Assembly: GCF_012911935.1 (NCBI RefSeq)
Contig: NZ_JAAXLA010000073.1
Location: 1 to 35,615 of the forward strand
Direction: 5' to 3'
Source: Pseudonocardia acidicola
GTDB lineage: Bacteria > Actinomycetota > Actinomycetes > Mycobacteriales > Pseudonocardiaceae
DNA: 35,615 nt
Shown here: positions 1 to 7,249 of the stretch, one piece after another
How positions within the stretch are numbered: position 1 is the first letter of the stretch
Layout: each line of letters starts with the position of its first letter
Notes under the pieces: generated by a model
What the model saw: the letters and a program-made list of their open reading frames with translations, nothing else
The model's database searches: none
What the model was told of the DNA's origin: nothing
Program-made: the position numbers and the translations under genes

Positions 1-964
1 GAGCCGGCACGGGCGCCGCAGCGGCGGCCGGCACGGGCGCGGGCGGGGCCGGCGCCTGCACCGGGGCCGGAGCCGGGACCTGCTCCGGCGGCGTCGGCGG
101 CGTGGCCGGAACCGCGCCGGGCGCCGACGGCAGCACCGCGACCCCACTGCCGTAGGCCTGCGCCCACCGCAGCACGAGGCTCGCGTAGGCGTCCGACCGG
201 TTGTAGCGCAGCAGCGCCGCGCGCTGCCCGGCCGGCGTGGAGAGGTCGGCACCGCCCGCGCACAGGTAGCGGCCGGCGGTCAGCGACGCGTCGAAGATGT
301 TGTGCGGGGACGCGACCCCGTCACCGTTGCCGTCGACGGCGTAGGCCCGCCAGGTCGAGGGGATGAACTGCATCGGCCCGACGGCCCGGTCCCACACGGT
401 GTCGCCGTCCAGCGCGCCGCCGTCGGTGTCGGCGATCGCGGCCACGCCCGGTGCGCCGTCCAGCCGCGGGCCGAGGATCGGCCCGCGGGTGTTCCCGGAC
501 GCGTCCACCCGGCCACCCGAAGCGTGCCCGGACTCCACCCGGCCGACCCCGGCCAGCAACGTCCACGACACCCGGCACGGCGGCGTCGACCCGGCCAGCC
601 GCTGCTCGGCGCTCCGGTAGGCCGCGAGCGCCGCACCCGGGATCCCCGTCCCGTCCACGGCGGCCGGGGGCGCCGCCGGGGCGGCGGCCGCCGGCTGCGG
701 CGCCACGGCCGGGAGCACGACCGGGGCCGCGGCGGCGGCAGGCGCGGCGGCGGCAGGCGCGGCGGCGGCAGGCGGCGGGGCGGGCGCCAGGACCGGGCCG
801 ATGAACGCCTGCGCCGGATCCGTCGTCGCGGGGGATGCGGCCCCCACCTGCGTGATCGCAGCCTCCCGGCCGCCCTCGGTCGCTGCCGTCGCGAGCACGA
901 TCGCCAGCAGGGCCGCCGCACGCACCGCCCAGAGCACCCGTCCGGTGCGTCCCGTTCCTGTCAC
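1..964 (-). CDS. Secreted lytic murein transglycosylase, 3' end cut by the window edge
   Basis: Predicted to cleave the MurNAc-GlcNAc bond of peptidoglycan outside the membrane. The GTG start at 964 opens a frame of about 321 visible codons that is still open at base 1. Residues 10-29 form a hydrophobic signal peptide or anchor without a lipobox. Residues 58-102 are an Ala/Pro linker encoded partly by a 15-bp tandem repeat. The catalytic domain starts near residue 106. It carries WTLLAGVGRVESGH with the probable catalytic Glu144, then AVGPMQFIPSTW and ASPHNIFDASLTAGRYLC, the SLT/MltB-type signatures. An Ala/Pro-rich tail follows and runs off the edge. The frame does not begin and end inside the window, so it is easily overlooked behind overlapping shadow frames. 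It is the only frame here with recognisable motifs. The family is clear. The exact subfamily and full length are not. Confidence 0.85.
   Translation of the reverse strand, partial: MTGTGRTGRVLWAVRAAALLAIVLATAATEGGREAAITQVGAASPATTDPAQAFIGPVLAPAPPPAAAAPAAAAPAAAAAPVVLPAVAPQPAAAAPAAPPAAVDGTGIPGAALAAYRSAEQRLAGSTPPCRVSWTLLAGVGRVESGHASGGRVDASGNTRGPILGPRLDGAPGVAAIADTDGGALDGDTVWDRAVGPMQFIPSTWRAYAVDGNGDGVASPHNIFDASLTAGRYLCAGGADLSTPAGQRAALLRYNRSDAYASLVLRWAQAYGSGVAVLPSAPGAVPATPPTPPEQVPAPAPVQAPAPPAPVPAAAAAPVPA
731..775. repeat. 15-bp tandem repeat inside the transglycosylase linker
   Basis: Three head-to-tail copies of GGCGGCGGCAGGCGC (731-745, 746-760, 761-775, the last differing at its final base). They encode the Ala-rich linker between signal peptide and catalytic domain. 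Linker length probably varies between strains by copy-number slippage (inference). Confidence 0.8.
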
Positions 965-1020
965 GCACGCCAGCCTGGCAAGCGGACGCGCCGGGCGAAC
1001 CCCCACGAGGAAGCCGCTCG

Positions 1021-1039
1021 GACCCCCAAATCGGGGGTC
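1021..1039. promoter_or_regulatory. Hairpin in the transglycosylase leader
   Basis: Perfect inverted repeat with 7-nt arms GACCCCC and GGGGGTC around a 5-nt loop. It lies 57 nt upstream of the GTG start at 964 on the minus strand. No T-run follows it, so it is more likely an RNA stem in the 5' leader than a terminator. No known riboswitch could be recognised in 965-1207. Confidence 0.4.
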
Positions 1040-1171
1040 GCGGGGCGCATCGCACGCGGGTCTTCGTCAGTTTTCGGTATGTCGGTTGTCCGGTGCTAAC
1101 ACACGGGTACGCGGCACCGAAGCAGCAGATGTCGGGCTCATCACCGTCCGCGCCGTTTCAACGGTGGCGGA

Positions 1172-1206
1172 ACGTACTGACCGGACCACCGCCCCGGTCG
1201 GTACGT
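1172..1206. repeat. 13-bp inverted repeat, possible operator
   Basis: Arms ACGTACTGACCGG (1172-1184) and CCGGTCGGTACGT (1194-1206) are complementary except for one position that would be G-U in RNA. The repeat lies between the end of the deacetylase/glycosyltransferase gene and the start of the transglycosylase gene, both on the minus strand. It directly abuts the 1208-1235 hairpin. It could be an operator for the transglycosylase or part of the terminator region. Confidence 0.4.
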
Positions 1207-1207
1207 A

Positions 1208-1235
1208 GACGGCCCACCCTTCGGGGTGGGCCGTC
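1208..1235 (-). terminator. Terminator hairpin after the exopolysaccharide operon
   Basis: Perfect 12-bp stem GACGGCCCACCC / GGGTGGGCCGTC closed by a TTCG tetraloop. It begins 7 nt after the stop codon of the deacetylase/glycosyltransferase gene. There is no long T-run, as is common for actinobacterial terminators. Confidence 0.8.
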
Positions 1236-1242
1236 TCGACGT

Positions 1243-3432
1243 CTACCGGTGAGAACCCTCCGTCACCGGCTCCGCCGGCGGAGCCCCGAGCCCGGCGACG
1301 GGAACACCGCCGAACTCGCCGACCCGTCGCAGCTTCTGCCACTTCAGCCGGATCCCGGTGAGCGCCGTCGCGATCGACTGGATCAGGACGGCGTACATCA
1401 GCTGCCGGTAGACCAGCTGCTGCAACGGCAGCAGCCACAGGACGCCGAGCTTCTCCCGCTCCAGCCGGAACGCGAAGGCCGCTCCGACGAGCTGGATCGC
1501 CAGCACGCCCAGCCACGCCACCGCCGTCACGACCGGGTCCAGGAAGAACAACCCGTAGAGCAGGAAGATGTCCACCAGCGGCGCGAGCAGCGGCAGCACG
1601 ACCTGGAAGACCGCGATGGTGAGCAGCCCGACCCGGCCGAAGCGGCCCGACGGCCCGCGCTGCACGACCGCGGCGCGGTGCTTCCACATCGACTGCATGG
1701 TCCCGTAGCTCCACCGGTACCGCTGCCGCCACAGCTGGCCGAGCGTCGCCGGCGCCTCGGTCCAGGCCCGGGCCCGCTCCTCGTAGACCACCCGCCACCC
1801 CGCCCGGCACAGCGCCATCGTGAGATCGGTGTCCTCGGCGAGGGTGTCGTCGCTGACCCCGCCGACCTCCAGCAGGGCGCGCCGCCGGAACGCTCCGATC
1901 GCACCGGGCACGGTGGCCATGCAGCGCCACACGTCGTAGACACGGCGGTCGAGGTTGAAGCCGATCACGTACTCGATGTGCTGCCAGCGGGCGACCAGGC
2001 TCGTGCGGTTGGCCACCTTCGCGTTGCCGGCGACAGCGCCGACCCCGGGCCGGGCGAACGGCTGCACGAGGCGCCGGACGGTACCCGGCTCGAACACGGT
2101 GTCGCCGTCCAGCATCACGATCAGGTCGTGGCTCGCCGCCCGGATGCCCGCGTTCAGCGCCGACGGCTTTCCGCCGTTGGGCTGGCGGATCAGCCGCACC
2201 CCGGGGATCCGCAGGCCCTCCACGATGTCCGCCGTGCCGTCGGTCGATCCGTCGTCCACCACGATGATCTCGACCGGGTGGTCGCTCGCTGCGAGCGAGC
2301 GGACGGTGGCCTCGATGCACTCCTTCTCGTTGTACGCGGGGACCACCACGGTGACCGGCTCGGTGACCCGGGGCCCCGGCTCGTCCGCCGCGGCCGCGCG
2401 AGCGCGCCGGGCGTGCCGCCAGGCGACCACGAGCATGATCAGCAGCCGCAGGATCACCAGGATCCCGACCAGCAGCAGGCACAGCTCCATGAACCCGACG
2501 ACGTGGGTGGCGCCGAGCACCGCAACCAGCAGGACCCCGCCCGCCGCGCGGTCCCAGGCCGACGCCGGCTGGTTGGCCGGCGGCAACCCGACGGCCTGCG
2601 ACACCGTGGTGAACCGGTAGCCCTCGGCCTTGAGCAGCGGGATGAGCCGGTCGAGCGCGGCGATGGTCTGGGCGCGGTCGCCGCCGGCGTCGTGCAGCAG
2701 CAGCGCCCCACCGGCCCCGTTCTGCGGGATCGACGCGGCGACGATCGAGTCGACGCCCTTGCGCTCCCAGTCCCGGCTGTCGACGTCGGTCAACGCGGTC
2801 ACGAACCCGCGCGCGCCCATCTCGCGGACGACCTCGAACTGGTCATTGTCCAGGGCCGAGGTCTGCGACGAGTACGGTGGGCGGACCAGGTAGGAGATCT
2901 CCCCGGTCGCCGCGGCGACGGCGAGCTGGGTCTGGGTGAGCTCCTGCTCCAGGCGCTGCGCCGAGACCTCGGTCAGGTCGGGGTGGGTGAAGCTGTGCAG
3001 CCCGATCTCCGAGCCGGTGGCACGGATGTCGCGGAGCAGTTGCGGGTGCTGGCTCGCCATCGAACCGAGGACGAAGAACGTGCCCGGGACCTGGTGGCGG
3101 CGCAGCACCTCCAGGATCGCCGGCGTCCACCGCGGATCGGGGCCGTCGTCGAACGTCAGCGCCATCGTCCGCTCCGGGTAGGTCAGCGTGCGCGCCGTCT
3201 CGCGGGTGGTGTCGACGACGGAGCCGCCGTCGCGGACCTCGGCGGGCACCCGGTCGAACGCGCCGCTGCCCGCGACGCCCCGCAGGTCCCGATCGCTCTG
3301 CGCGGTGACCACACCGTTGATCGCCAGCACGGAGCCGAGCATGGCCACCGCGACGGCCAGGACGATCCAGCTGGGCCGCGAGAGGCGGCCCGCGCGCACC
3401 CGGGCCCGGACGAGACGGGACCGGGTCATCAC
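1243..3432 (-). CDS. Bifunctional polysaccharide deacetylase / family-2 glycosyltransferase (MatB-like)
   Basis: A 729-residue membrane protein predicted to polymerise and deacetylate a surface polysaccharide. Residues 22-43 form a first membrane segment. The NodB domain follows, with TFDDGP (Asp95, Asp96), HSFTH (metal ligands His146, His150) and RPPY at 184-187. Two membrane segments lie at about 299-337. The GT2 domain then has VVPAYNE, DDGST (393-397), DGD (442-444), AEDTD (532-536) and QRYRW (570-574), the processive hyaluronan/poly-GlcNAc synthase pattern. Hydrophobic helices follow at about 600-690. This fusion resembles Streptomyces MatB, known for poly-beta-1,6-GlcNAc needed for pellet aggregation. 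The product here is inferred, not shown. The start is GTG 3432 or ATG 3429. Both overlap the upstream TGA, so translational coupling is likely. Confidence 0.88.
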   Translation of the reverse strand: MMTRSRLVRARVRAGRLSRPSWIVLAVAVAMLGSVLAINGVVTAQSDRDLRGVAGSGAFDRVPAEVRDGGSVVDTTRETARTLTYPERTMALTFDDGPDPRWTPAILEVLRRHQVPGTFFVLGSMASQHPQLLRDIRATGSEIGLHSFTHPDLTEVSAQRLEQELTQTQLAVAAATGEISYLVRPPYSSQTSALDNDQFEVVREMGARGFVTALTDVDSRDWERKGVDSIVAASIPQNGAGGALLLHDAGGDRAQTIAALDRLIPLLKAEGYRFTTVSQAVGLPPANQPASAWDRAAGGVLLVAVLGATHVVGFMELCLLLVGILVILRLLIMLVVAWRHARRARAAAADEPGPRVTEPVTVVVPAYNEKECIEATVRSLAASDHPVEIIVVDDGSTDGTADIVEGLRIPGVRLIRQPNGGKPSALNAGIRAASHDLIVMLDGDTVFEPGTVRRLVQPFARPGVGAVAGNAKVANRTSLVARWQHIEYVIGFNLDRRVYDVWRCMATVPGAIGAFRRRALLEVGGVSDDTLAEDTDLTMALCRAGWRVVYEERARAWTEAPATLGQLWRQRYRWSYGTMQSMWKHRAAVVQRGPSGRFGRVGLLTIAVFQVVLPLLAPLVDIFLLYGLFFLDPVVTAVAWLGVLAIQLVGAAFAFRLEREKLGVLWLLPLQQLVYRQLMYAVLIQSIATALTGIRLKWQKLRRVGEFGGVPVAGLGAPPAEPVTEGSHR

Positions 3433-4124
3433 GCGAGGCTCGCCGCGGGGGCCGGGCCGGCCGTCGGCTCCGGGACGCCGGTGGGCTCGCCGCCCCCGGT
3501 GTCACCCGGGTTCTCGCCGCCCTCCGCGCCACCGGAGTTCCCGGGGTCGACCGGCGGGGTCTCCGGGTCCGGCGGCGGCGTGACCGGACCCGGCGGCGGG
3601 GTCACCGGACCCGGCGGCGGCACCGGCTGCGACGGCGGCGGGGTCACCGGACCCGGCGGCGGGGGCGTGACCGGGACGGCCGGCGGCGGCACCGGGGTCA
3701 CGGCGACGGGGGCCGCGGTCACCGGGGCCGCGACCACCGGAGCCAGCGCGGCGGCGGTGATGGCCCGCGCGTCCGCCACCGGCGGGAGCGGGCCGAGCGC
3801 GGCGGCCAGCTGCGGAACCGCCCGGCCGCCGCTGTGCGCCGCCGGGCGGGGCGGGGCGGCACGGCCCAGCACCGGGGCGGCGAGGTCGGCCTGGCCGGCG
3901 TCCGGGGCCGGCGCGTCCACCGCCGGGTTCTGCGCCTCGGGCAACGGCAGCTCGACCATGGGCGTGCGCTGGGTCGCCGCCGCCAGGCTCACCCCGACCA
4001 GGGTGAGGCAGGTCGCGCTCGCGGCCGTGACGACGTAGGCGGCGCGTTTCATCCGCCGGCCGCGGCGACCGGTGCCGTCGACGAAGATCGGCCCGCGTTC
4101 GACCATGCCGCTGTCGGTGTTCAT
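3429..4124 (-). CDS. Proline-rich single-pass membrane protein of the exopolysaccharide operon
   Basis: 231 residues. The ATG at 4124 follows a purine-rich ribosome site (GGGGGAGAG). Near the N-terminus is RGPIFVDGTGRRGRRMKR, a basic cytoplasmic patch, then one hydrophobic segment at about residues 29-50. The rest is predicted extracytoplasmic. It is Ala/Pro-rich and, from about residue 140, dominated by GPVTPPP-type repeats ending in a Gly/Glu-rich stretch. No catalytic motif is visible. The gene starts 35 nt after the GH18-like lipoprotein gene and overlaps the glycosyltransferase gene. This suggests a structural or export partner of that enzyme, for example a wall-spanning scaffold. The role is inference from position. 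Repetitive composition makes homology calls unreliable. Confidence 0.75.
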   Translation of the reverse strand: MNTDSGMVERGPIFVDGTGRRGRRMKRAAYVVTAASATCLTLVGVSLAAATQRTPMVELPLPEAQNPAVDAPAPDAGQADLAAPVLGRAAPPRPAAHSGGRAVPQLAAALGPLPPVADARAITAAALAPVVAAPVTAAPVAVTPVPPPAVPVTPPPPGPVTPPPSQPVPPPGPVTPPPGPVTPPPDPETPPVDPGNSGGAEGGENPGDTGGGEPTGVPEPTAGPAPAASLA

Positions 4125-4159
4125 TCTCGTTCTCTCCCCCGGTTCGGGCAGGAATCCGG

Positions 4160-5137
4160 TCACGCCGCGGCGTCCCGGAAGATCTCGGTGAAGGCGAAGC
4201 GGGACTGCTCGATCCCGCTGCAGTCGAACGCGGCGGTGGCGCGCCCCGGGCAGCCGCCGTTGTCGCGGCCCACGGACCAGAACCCGATGGAGGCCAGGCC
4301 ACGGGAGCGGGCAGCGCCGGCGACCGTGGCGGCGTCGGCGAGGGTGGTGACCGCGCCGAGGTCGGTCCGGCCGATCATCAGGGTCATCCCGGTCCGCCCG
4401 GCGATCTCCGCGCCGGTCGCGTCCGGCCACACCCCGTGCAGCTGCGCGGAGACCGCGTCCAGCGTCGCCACCATCGCGGCGGCCCAGTCGCCGCGATGGG
4501 CGAAGTTCATGACCATCGGGTTCACGGTGAACCGGAGCCCGGACTCGGCCGCCCGCCGCACCAGGGCCAGCGCCGCCGGCTCGAGTCCCTGGTCCTGCCC
4601 CTGCACGCGCAACGTCAGCGTCACCGCCGTGCCGCGCTCGCGCTGCAGCCGGGTCAGCGCGTCGACGACCGTGGCGGCCGGGACATCGGCCTCGACGTCG
4701 ACGTCGAGCCGGTTGCCGCCGACGGCGTCCAGCGCCGAGGCGTAGGCCCGTGCCAGCTCCGCCGGCGAGCCGCAGGCGTTCTCCAGGTAGGGCCCGCTGG
4801 CGCCGCCGGTGGCCACGGTCGGCTGCCCGCCACGGGCGCGCAGCTCGCCGACCTGCGCCAGCAGCGCCGGGTCCGTCAACGGCCGGACGCCGGCCCACGA
4901 CGGCTCGCACCGGCCGCCGGTGGCCAGCGCGAACGCGAGGACGACATCGTGCACACCGGTGGCGTCGGCCATGTCGACCAGCACCGGCGGTGACACCGAC
5001 GCGTCGACGTAGGGCGCGAAACGGGTCGGCGACCCGGCCTCGGCGACGGTCGGCGCGACGTCCGCGGCCGGCGAGCACGCGGAGACGAGCAGGGCCACGA
5101 CAACCATGGCCGGTGCTGCGATGGAGCGCATCCTCAC
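4160..5137 (-). CDS. GH18-like glycosidase lipoprotein
   Basis: 325 residues. A signal peptide ends in the lipobox LVSAC, so Cys21 is the predicted lipidated residue and the protein should sit on the outer face of the membrane. The body resembles bacterial chitinase-like GH18 TIM barrels. The start reads FAPYVDASVSPP, the middle has the glycosidase strand NRLDVDVEAD (142-151) and later LRFTVNPMVMNF and GLASIGFWSVGRDN. The catalytic DxxDxDxE reads NxxDxDxE here. The two inner Asp and the acid Glu149 are kept and the outermost Asp is Asn. GTG 5137 is preferred because GGAAGG lies 6 nt upstream. ATG 5131 would leave only GAGG touching the start. It is first gene of a three-gene operon with a glycan synthase, so it may trim or release the polymer (inference). 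Confidence 0.75.
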   Translation of the reverse strand: MRMRSIAAPAMVVVALLVSACSPAADVAPTVAEAGSPTRFAPYVDASVSPPVLVDMADATGVHDVVLAFALATGGRCEPSWAGVRPLTDPALLAQVGELRARGGQPTVATGGASGPYLENACGSPAELARAYASALDAVGGNRLDVDVEADVPAATVVDALTRLQRERGTAVTLTLRVQGQDQGLEPAALALVRRAAESGLRFTVNPMVMNFAHRGDWAAAMVATLDAVSAQLHGVWPDATGAEIAGRTGMTLMIGRTDLGAVTTLADAATVAGAARSRGLASIGFWSVGRDNGGCPGRATAAFDCSGIEQSRFAFTEIFRDAAA

Positions 5138-5328
5138 GTCATGCCTTCCGCCGAACGAGGGACGGCAACAGACGTGAGCACATCAGTCGTTCGAGCAGTC
5201 GACGCAATGCAAGCGCACGCTCAGTCACCACGCGTCAATTCGGACGAATGACTGGAGTCGTTACATCGGCAACCAAAAGGGCGTCGACCCCGCATCTGCG
5301 GGGCCGGGCGGGACCGCGAACCGGGTCG
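5138..5328. other. Intergenic region upstream of the exopolysaccharide operon
   Basis: 191 nt between the HNH gene and the GH18-like gene, both on the minus strand, so it should hold the operon promoter. A TTGACG hexamer occurs on the minus strand but no good -10 lies 17-19 nt downstream of it. A short imperfect palindrome centred on GACTCCAGTC lies near 5251-5266. No terminator with a T-run was found after the HNH gene. Confidence 0.4.
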
Positions 5329-5925
5329 CTACGCCGCCGCCGACAACCAGGGCTCCCACGCGGGCAGCGGCTCCACCGCGAGCACCAGCACACCCCCGGC
5401 CGAGCGGCTCGGCGGGGCCGGGGCCACCTCCAGGGTCCAGCCGAGCTCCTCGATCAGCCGGTCGGCCTTGCGCGAGTTGCACGCCCGGCACGCGGCGACG
5501 CAGTTCTCCCAGGTGTGCGTGCCCCCGCGACTGCGCGGCACCACGTGATCGATCGTGTCGGCGCGTTTGCCGCAATAGGCGCACCGCCGCCCGTCGCGGC
5601 GCAACACGCCGGCGCGGGTCATCGGCACGGCGCGGCGGTAGGGCACCCGCACGTACCGCGACAGCCGCATGACCGACGGTGCCGGAATCGACAGATTCTC
5701 GGAGCGGAACGCCGCGCCCTCCAGCGCGGCCTGCACACACTCCGCCTTTCCGCTGAGCATCAGCACGATCGCGCGCTTGGCCGTGACCACCGCGAGCGGC
5801 TCGAAGCTGGCATTCAACAGCAGGACCCTGGACCCCGTCGGGACCGCGCCCAGGTGCGACGCAGCCCCCGGCGCCTCCCCTGGATCGAGGTCAGCACCGC
5901 TGGGGTCGGGTTGTCGATAAGGCAC
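5329..5925 (-). CDS. HNH endonuclease family protein
   Basis: 198 residues. The C-terminal half holds the HNH nuclease fold: CAYCGKRADTIDHVVPRSRGG, then NCVAACRACNSRKADR. The two CxxC pairs bind a structural metal, and DHV with the later Asn forms the active site. The N-terminal part (VLLLNASFEPLAVVTAKRA) is the conserved segment of the common actinobacterial stand-alone HNH family, whose biological role is not settled. GTG 5925 has a strong ribosome site (GGAGG, 8 nt upstream). The proposed N-terminus is about 30 residues longer than the conserved core. No intron, intein, phage or toxin-antitoxin partner is beside it, so nothing indicates a homing role. Confidence 0.88.
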   Translation of the reverse strand: MPYRQPDPSGADLDPGEAPGAASHLGAVPTGSRVLLLNASFEPLAVVTAKRAIVLMLSGKAECVQAALEGAAFRSENLSIPAPSVMRLSRYVRVPYRRAVPMTRAGVLRRDGRRCAYCGKRADTIDHVVPRSRGGTHTWENCVAACRACNSRKADRLIEELGWTLEVAPAPPSRSAGGVLVLAVEPLPAWEPWLSAAA

Positions 5926-6048
5926 GCGACCACCTCCGCCAGTTGGGCACAGTCGACCATACGGCGACCGGGTTACGCACGCGTGATAGGGAGCGTGTCG
6001 CTCAGGTGGACGCCCGGCGGCGCCGAGCGAGCCGGCGGTGCGGCCGGC

Positions 6049-7179
6049 TCAGCGGCCGACCGCGTCGAGGGCCGCCAGCACGTCGGCGACCAGGTCGGCG
6101 GTGTCCTCACAGCCTGCCGACAGCCGCACCAGCCCGGGCGCGACGGCGTCGCCCCAGCGTTCCCGCCGGTCCGCGGTCGTGCGCAGGCCACCGAAGCTCG
6201 TCGCCGAGGCGATGAGCCGGGACGCGGCCAGGAACTCCGCCACCGCGTCGGCCGAGGCCAGCGTGAACCGCAGGACGCCGTTCCAGCGGCGCATCTGCCG
6301 GGACGCGACCGCGTGCGCGGGGTCGTCGGCCAGCCCGGGCCAGCGGACGTCGGTCACGCACCCGTGCTCGCGCAGCGCGAGGGCCAGCGCGCGGGCGTTC
6401 GCGGCCTGGCGCTCCAGCCGCAGGTCCAGCGTGCCCAGCCCGCGGTGGGCCAGCCACACCTCCATCGGGCCCGGCACCGCCCCGCCCCGCGCCCGGGCCG
6501 CCCGCAACCGCCCGACCAGCACCGGGTCGGCGCTGCTCACGTGCCCGAGGACCAGGTCCCCGTGCCCGGCGAGCGCCTTGGAATCGCTGGCGACGACGAG
6601 GTCGGCGCCGAGTTCCAACGGCCGCTGCCCCAGCGGGGTCGCAGTGGTGTTGTCGACGGCCAGCAACGCCCCGGCGGCGTGCGCCCGCTCGGCGAGCGCG
6701 GCGATGTCGCAGACCTCGAGCCCCGGGTTCGACGGGGTCTCCACCAGCACCAGCGCAGCGCCCTCCAGGACGCCCTCCGGCCACCCCCCGGCCGTCGGCA
6801 CCGCACGCACCTCCACCCCGAGCGGGGCGAGTTCCTCGTCGGCCAGCACCCGGGCCAGGTAGTAGCCGTCGGCGGGCAGCACCACCGCCGCGCCCGGCCG
6901 GGCCGCCAGCCGCAGCACCGCGGCCACCGCCGCCATCCCCGAGCCGAACAGCACGCATTCGCCGCCGTCGAGCTCACCGACCGCCGACTCCAGCGCGCGC
7001 CAGGTCGGGTTGTCCGCGCGGCCGTAGAAGTCGGCCGGCGTCGGGTCCCCGGGCAGGCCGAGGTGGAACGTCGAGGACAGCACCGGACCGGCGTGCAGCG
7101 GCGCACCGATCTCCGCGTCACGGGCCGGCTCGTGCCCGGCGTGCACACAGCGCGTCCCGTCCCCCGTCACGGCGGGCAC
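6049..7179 (-). CDS. Cystathionine gamma-lyase-type PLP enzyme
   Basis: 376 residues of the Cys/Met metabolism PLP family (transsulfuration, fold type I). Visible signatures are the phosphate-binding FYGRADNPTW near the N-terminus, LFGSGMAA, VLVETPSNPGLEV, AVDNTTATPLGQ and the PLP-lysine segment VASDSKALAGHGDLVLG. SATSFGGL is the usual C-terminal substrate-site strand. The family covers cystathionine gamma-lyase, gamma-synthase, Met gamma-lyase and O-acylhomoserine sulfhydrylase. The lyase name is best by resemblance, but the substrate is not provable here. GTG 7179 is chosen because GAGG lies 8 nt upstream. A longer frame to 7245 runs into the 7202-7249 palindrome and lacks a ribosome site. 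The gene lies 69 nt after gpsA with that hairpin between them. Confidence 0.82.
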   Translation of the reverse strand: MPAVTGDGTRCVHAGHEPARDAEIGAPLHAGPVLSSTFHLGLPGDPTPADFYGRADNPTWRALESAVGELDGGECVLFGSGMAAVAAVLRLAARPGAAVVLPADGYYLARVLADEELAPLGVEVRAVPTAGGWPEGVLEGAALVLVETPSNPGLEVCDIAALAERAHAAGALLAVDNTTATPLGQRPLELGADLVVASDSKALAGHGDLVLGHVSSADPVLVGRLRAARARGGAVPGPMEVWLAHRGLGTLDLRLERQAANARALALALREHGCVTDVRWPGLADDPAHAVASRQMRRWNGVLRFTLASADAVAEFLAASRLIASATSFGGLRTTADRRERWGDAVAPGLVRLSAGCEDTADLVADVLAALDAVGR

Positions 7180-7201
7180 CCTAACGGCCTCGCTGCGCTC
7201 G

Positions 7202-7249
7202 GCTCGTGCGCGGTAATGGTCGCCATAGCGACGATTACCGCGCACGAGC
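7202..7249. terminator. Long two-tier hairpin between gpsA and the PLP enzyme
   Basis: Perfect 16-bp stem GCTCGTGCGCGGTAAT (7202-7217) / 7234-7249. One G-G mismatch follows, then an inner 5-bp stem GTCGC/GCGAC around a CATA tetraloop. The last base of the gpsA stop codon (7249) is the outer edge of the stem. There is no T-run. It probably ends or protects the gpsA transcript, but the unusual length also suits a dispersed palindromic element. Confidence 0.7.

Noticed and set aside
280..921. Alternative minus-strand frames (280-921 and 321-1055) over the transglycosylase
   Set aside because: Neither carries SLT motifs. The third frame, open to the window edge, encodes the catalytic domain.
965..1207. 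c-di-AMP (ydaO) riboswitch upstream of the transglycosylase
   Set aside because: I could not place the conserved core of that riboswitch. The hairpins alone are not enough.
1093..4038. 981-codon plus-strand frame opposite the exopolysaccharide genes
   Set aside because: It is antisense to well-supported genes, Arg/His/Gln-rich, without motifs. Such shadows are expected at this GC content.
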